Origin: Sycon ciliatum
Lineage: Eukaryota; Porifera; Calcarea; Leucosolenida; Sycettidae
Direction: 5' to 3'
Assembly (NCBI RefSeq): GCF_964019385.1
Contig: NC_088646.1
Location: 13,055,996 to 13,119,995 of the forward strand
Length of the DNA stretch: 64,000 nucleotides
Shown: piece after piece, positions 60,601 through 64,000 of the stretch
Layout: every line of letters begins with the position of its first letter
How positions within the stretch are numbered: position 1 is the first letter of the stretch
Program-made: the position numbers and the translations under genes
The notes under the pieces: model-generated
Seen by the model: only the letters and a program-made list of their open reading frames with translations
Databases searched by the model: none
What the model was told of the DNA's origin: nothing

Positions 60601-63600
60601 GGTTAGACTTAGAGCATCGCTGGCCTTTTCTAGTGAAGGTCCCTGGTTCGAATCCTGGTGGTGACAGTCAATTTCTTCTTCAGACTTTTCCCGTTTGTAT
60701 CTTTCCCTCAAACCAGTGAATAGCTAAGACAGCTAAGATAGCCTAAGAGAGCTAAAAGAGATATGATAGCTAAGACAGCTATAGGCCCGGTCACACATGC
60801 ACTCAAAAGTAGCGGATCTGCTGAAGCGACGTTGCAGGAGCGAAAAATGCCATGGCAACAGCGAAAAGCAAAACTTCCGCTCCAGCGGAAACTCAACTCC
60901 GCTGACTCCAAAGGTTTGGGAGCGGAACTCTCGCTTCTGCGGTTTCGCTTCAGCGGAGAACACCACGGTCTGCTGTATATGGACTTGCTATGAGAAATTT
61001 GTATGCGTATGATGTCCATGCAACAAAAATGCGTGCAAGACAGTCATTGACCTCGTCTATTCTCCGTACCGTATGCACCACAGTCCACTTTACTCTCATT
61101 TTCCGCCAAAGTAGGAGTTTGCCCTGTTTGTATGTGTGACCATACACACGTGGTTCCGCTGGAGCGCCACCAGGCTCACTGCTGCAGAACCTCGCCGCCG
61201 AAGCGGAACCCCAGTGCATGTGTGACCGGGCCCTTAGACGCCTGAACTTACCAAAACGGCCTAGGCGGCTAAAATAGCTAAGACAGCTGAAACAGCTCAG
61301 ACATATTCACTAGATAACAGTGATTGTTACTGTTAGTAGAGAGGTTCCGCATAACGTAATTACGTTAGTAAAAAACGTAGTCGATCTATGGAAAGTCTTA
61401 CGTAAACTGCATGCGCATCTGGGTTCCGCCATACGGAGTTTTCAAAACACGTAGCTGCCCTTGGCAACTCCGAACGCGGCAGTGTACGACCAGATCGACC
61501 TGGGGAAAGAGGCATAAATTTGTACCCCAATCCACTTACGGACCAGCTACCGTATCAGAGCCCTATCTACGCACTCTCCGTTGACAACTTTCCGTAAGTG
61601 GAGTGCAAACTCGCGAATTCACGGGTTTTTCCCGCGCACTAACGTAAAGTTGCTCAACTTCACGTAGTGCGGAACCTCTCTAATATCTAGAAACGCAATG
61701 CTTAATTAAACTCACCTCAGCCCCCGGATCACACGTCAAGCACACACGGGCATCTTCATTGATCACTGTCCAATCTTCATCAAGCATTACAAGTCTTGGT
61801 ATATCTGCAGCAGGGCAGAATGGAAAAAAACTTCCAGTGAAAATGTGACTTAAAAGTCGACGAGGAGACAGAAACCGTAATAATTATAGAGATTTTAAAA
61901 TATTCCTAAATGTGCAGTTATTAGTACTGGGAAACGTTATACAGTCACAAAGGGACATAGAGGTAGGTACCAGTCTTTGTGACTGTATAGCGTTTCTACT
62001 AGTGCAGTAAAACCTGGTTTAAGCGACCACCACACGGTGCAAGCAAAAGCGATCGTTAAAGCCAGGTGGTCAGGCTTTAGAACCAGGTCCCACAGTGTCT
62101 GTGTAGGACTGTCAGTGCATGGAAAAACGGTAGTTAAGGGGGCACATCACCCAAAATTCGCTGAAAAATCGAATTTGTAAATTCATATTGAGTGCTACGT
62201 CAGTTGAAAGAGCATGAATAGCTGCAAATTCTCTGAAAACTGTGTCCCTATCTGACCAGCCGTTCAAGAGTTATGGCCGAAAATGTGCCCTTGCAAGGAA
62301 AGATTTTTTTGTTGCATGCTGTCATTTGTTGGCAGCACTGTATTTGAATGTGAGCAGACCGTGCGCAACTTGTCGTATTATGGAAACACGCGAAAGTGTG
62401 CAGAATTTTGCCCCAAGTCCAAAAAAGTCCAAAAAATCACGTTAAAAAACCACGTATTGGGCTGCACGGCGGCGGGCGAAGCCCGCCGCCGTGCAGCAGG
62501 ACTTTTGCCAGCACCCTCGTGACGTTGCAGATATGTGGCTTGATTATTGTAGTTGACGTTGATTTAGTGACTTTGGCAAGTTTGAGTCGTGTCAAGAAGT
62601 CAGGTAGGATTCAGTACTAGGCAGTAGTGAAACGTGAGTGGCAGTCTTTGCCGGTTTCTGAGGGCATCCTGGATTTGGTGTGCAGCGCTGTGGAAATGGC
62701 TTGCTGTGGAGGTCCCAGCACTGGATGTTGTATCAAAGGTACGACCTCGTAGCACGTGCTAAACCTAAAAAAATTCAAAAATTGACTTGGGTCTGTGGGA
62801 GTCCGTGAAAGAACGCCCACTCGTTCCGTTGTGACAGATTCCAGGGCCACGTTGAGGGGCCCTACCCCACCACCCATGGCTGCTTCTGGACTTGTTTTAG
62901 GTTTGGGTCCCGCGCACGGACAGAATGGGCACGAAAATGTGAAAAAAATGTAAATGCATTTGTTTGGCTCCTGGGTGGCTCGCACACCGTAGCACTATGC
63001 CGGAAATTTGACTTTTTCCGGCCTGGAAAGCCTGTCAGTGAGGCGCAAGAACTTGTAAATCATGTCCTGAGGGCCAGCATAGTGGCAGGAGTGTGTGGTC
63101 AAAATTTCACTCAAATCCACTGAGAAACACCAAAGTTACGGTCAATTGAATGCCATATGAAATTTTTGGGTGATGTGCCCCCTTAAGACCAGATGGTCGC
63201 TAAACCCAGAGGTCGCCTACACCAGGTTTTACTGTACTAATGACTGTGCATGTAGCAACATGATTGTATCTCTATATTGCGGTTTCTGTCTCCTCGTCGA
63301 CTTTTCATGTACTTCAAACAGAGATATACCAGTGATCAGATCGAATGCTTGAACAGAGCGCTTCGGAGACGGTTTGTTTGTTGAAGCATCGCGCATAATG
63401 CTTAATTCCTTAGACAATGGAAAAGTATATATTAATACTGGTACCCACCTCTGTGTTCCTTTGTGACTGTACAGTGTTTCCTAGTAGTAATGACTGCGCA
63501 TTTCCTGCCATTCAACAATATTGATCTCTACAGTGAAATGCTTCTTCACATATCAGCACAGCCATGTACTCAGTCTGCTCATGGTAAGTGCTTGCAGTGA

Positions 63601-64000
63601 TGTATCAGCGGCATGCATACGGCCGCTGTATCCGGCACTGTGTGGTCCGGGTGATGTACTGTGCAGCACGGCTCTGGTGCCCGTCACATGGCACACAGGT
63701 AGCATTGAGTAGTGACAATCACTATGCTCGATACTTTTCAAACAAGTAGTAAGTGAGAAAGGACATGCTAGAATTTAATTGTAAATAGAGTTTACAATAA
63801 CCTTACCAGTGATATTGAAGTATTGGTACAGCCTTGACTTGCGTGCATCCGAGGGCCCAACACCCAGAAAGGGTGTCTCTTTGAGGGATTCTTCAAAGCT
63901 CTCTTCACTCTGATCGTCACTTATATAGATGATTTCAAGTCTTTTGCATGATTTGTTAGCTGCTTCGTAAACTCCTTTGAGTATTGACGTCAATTCCACA
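57664..64000 (-). CDS. NXN: Nucleoredoxin, 3' part, cut by window edge
   Basis: Thioredoxin-fold redox protein; in vertebrates it restrains Dishevelled in Wnt signalling. Exons found, in gene order: 63807-64000 (continues outside), 61716-61804, 59907-59959, 58979-59136, 57664-57831 (stop). Landmarks: LEIIYISDDQSEESFEESLK (as in IIFVSADRSEESF), GVGPSDARKSRLYQYF, IPRLVMLDEDW, DFPW, SEQMDQAKLNLEQLA, LIHFFISSSIGKADDVLKTL, RPAVVILDD and IESCVADYKTQMLEERF. One short exon joining 59907 to 59136 (the segment before DGSSEQ) was not located. The catalytic CxxC motif would be on exons beyond the window. The listed exon junctions are GT-AG. Confidence 0.9.
58692..58854. repeat. 78-bp-arm near-perfect palindrome, 7-nt loop
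   Basis: Arms 58692-58769 and 58777-58854 are complementary with a single visible mismatch. It lies in the last nucleoredoxin intron. Such identity implies a recent origin or active maintenance. Confidence 0.95.
59215..59330. mobile_element. Relics of two MITE families
   Basis: GTAGGGAGGTTT at the start matches the end of the element at 26975. TTAAAGGAGAAG followed by GGGGTGCTGAGT, GGTCCGAGGAAGCTGAGACG matches one end of the TTAA foldback at 6487-9918, with an internal deletion. Confidence 0.75.
60565..60712 (+). repeat. tRNA-derived SINE copy 2
   Basis: A-box TAGCTCAGTGGTTAGA and perfect B-box GGTTCGAATCC, then GTGGTGACAGTCAATTTCTT and CAGACTTTTCCC, as at 40419-40550. The tail beyond the tRNA-like head is shared, which identifies a SINE family. 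Confidence 0.85.
60784..61232. mobile_element. 449-bp MITE, GGCCCGGTCACACATGCACT ends
   Basis: Near-perfect TIR of about 20 bp. The interior has repeated CCGCTTCAGCGG-like words. No clear target duplication, perhaps because the flanks are repetitive. Confidence 0.82.
61337..61682. mobile_element. 346-bp MITE, TAGAGAGGTTCCGCA ends
   Basis: Inverted ends of about 15 bp with repeated ACGTAA / TTACGT words inside. The right end is 33 bp from nucleoredoxin exon 61716-61804. Confidence 0.75.
62138..63182. mobile_element. 1,045-bp TTAA element, inner level of nest
   Basis: Ends GGGGGCACATCACCCAAAA, mirrored on the right with about 20 matching bases, and flanked by TTAA (62134-62137, 63183-63186). 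The duplication suits piggyBac or Kolobok. No transposase frame is seen. Confidence 0.88.
62461..62497. repeat. Perfect 17-bp GC hairpin, GAA loop
   Basis: GCTGCACGGCGGCGGGC, loop GAA, exact complement. It lies inside the innermost TTAA element and is very stable if single-stranded. Confidence 0.97.

Larger units (their letters stand above)
60479..61305. repeat. AGCTAAGAC minisatellite split by a SINE and a MITE
   Basis: Short units such as AGCTAAGACAGCTAAAACAG occur at 60479-60540, 60720-60783 and 61250-61305. A SINE (60565-60712) and a MITE (60784-61232) separate the blocks, so the array predates both insertions. Confidence 0.85.
62005..63234. mobile_element. hAT-like element, middle level of nest
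   Basis: Ends CAGTAAAACCTGG / CCAGGTTTTACTG, flanked by TACTAGTG and TACTAATG (7 of 8 identical). Removing the inner insertion leaves a MITE of about 180 bp. Confidence 0.82.
61853..63306. mobile_element. Foldback element, outer level of a second nest
   Basis: The left arm (61853-61951, starting AAAAGTCGACGAGGAGACAG) is mirrored by a right arm split into about 61974-62000 and 63235-63306. A 22-bp loop lies between. The split is caused by the hAT-like insertion 62005-63234. A further inverted copy of about 60 bp of the inner arm lies at 63436-63498. Confidence 0.78.

Noticed and set aside
60565-60712. A functional tRNA gene
   Set aside because: The acceptor stem does not close, and the sequence after the head is shared with a second copy, as in a SINE.
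1-64000. CRISPR arrays, bacterial operons, ribosome binding sites
   Set aside because: The window has spliced animal genes; the short tandem repeats lack the spacing and unique spacers of CRISPR arrays.

Overview
The window is nuclear DNA from an animal. It has spliced genes with GT-AG introns and a dense population of eukaryotic transposons. Four host genes are recognisable: DMC1, ribosomal protein L4, a C9orf78/TLS1-type spliceosomal protein and nucleoredoxin. The mix of Harbinger, hAT, TTAA, TA, BEL/Pao and Ty3/gypsy elements, with many TACATGTA-like words, suggests a marine invertebrate, but I cannot name the lineage.

Layout: 1-4558 is 3' flank with nothing I can support. DMC1 (minus strand, 4559-34346) can be read completely as 19 coding exons giving 336 residues. 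Three of these are microexons of 14, 8 and 10 nt. The 1,011-nt CDS is spread over 29.8 kb because the introns are packed with mobile elements: a 3.9-kb Harbinger, a 3.1-kb element with 7-bp target duplications, a three-level nest of MITE-like elements, Ty3/gypsy fossils and many MITEs. Several MITE ends lie only 20-50 nt from splice sites. RPL4 (minus, 35470-37727) follows with five coding exons. Its first coding exon is only the ATG, and its AATAAA overlaps the stop region. About 2.2 kb further on, the C9orf78 homologue (plus, 39966-49140; 11 exons, 308 residues) carries MITEs in most of its larger introns.

A BEL/Pao LTR retrotransposon (50021-55471, minus) with two apparently identical LTRs and a perfect 5-bp duplication is the youngest large insertion. 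Beyond more MITEs lies the 3' part of nucleoredoxin (minus, 57664 to the window edge). Its introns hold a near-perfect 78-bp-arm hairpin, a minisatellite split by a SINE and a MITE, and a second three-level transposon nest.

The genes do different jobs: meiotic strand exchange, translation, splicing, redox signalling. I see no operon-like relationship. The main interest lies in DMC1 microexon splicing, in the precise nested insertions, and in at least two TIR families with unusual 6-bp and 7-bp target duplications, one of which has a long copy with unrecognised reading frames.
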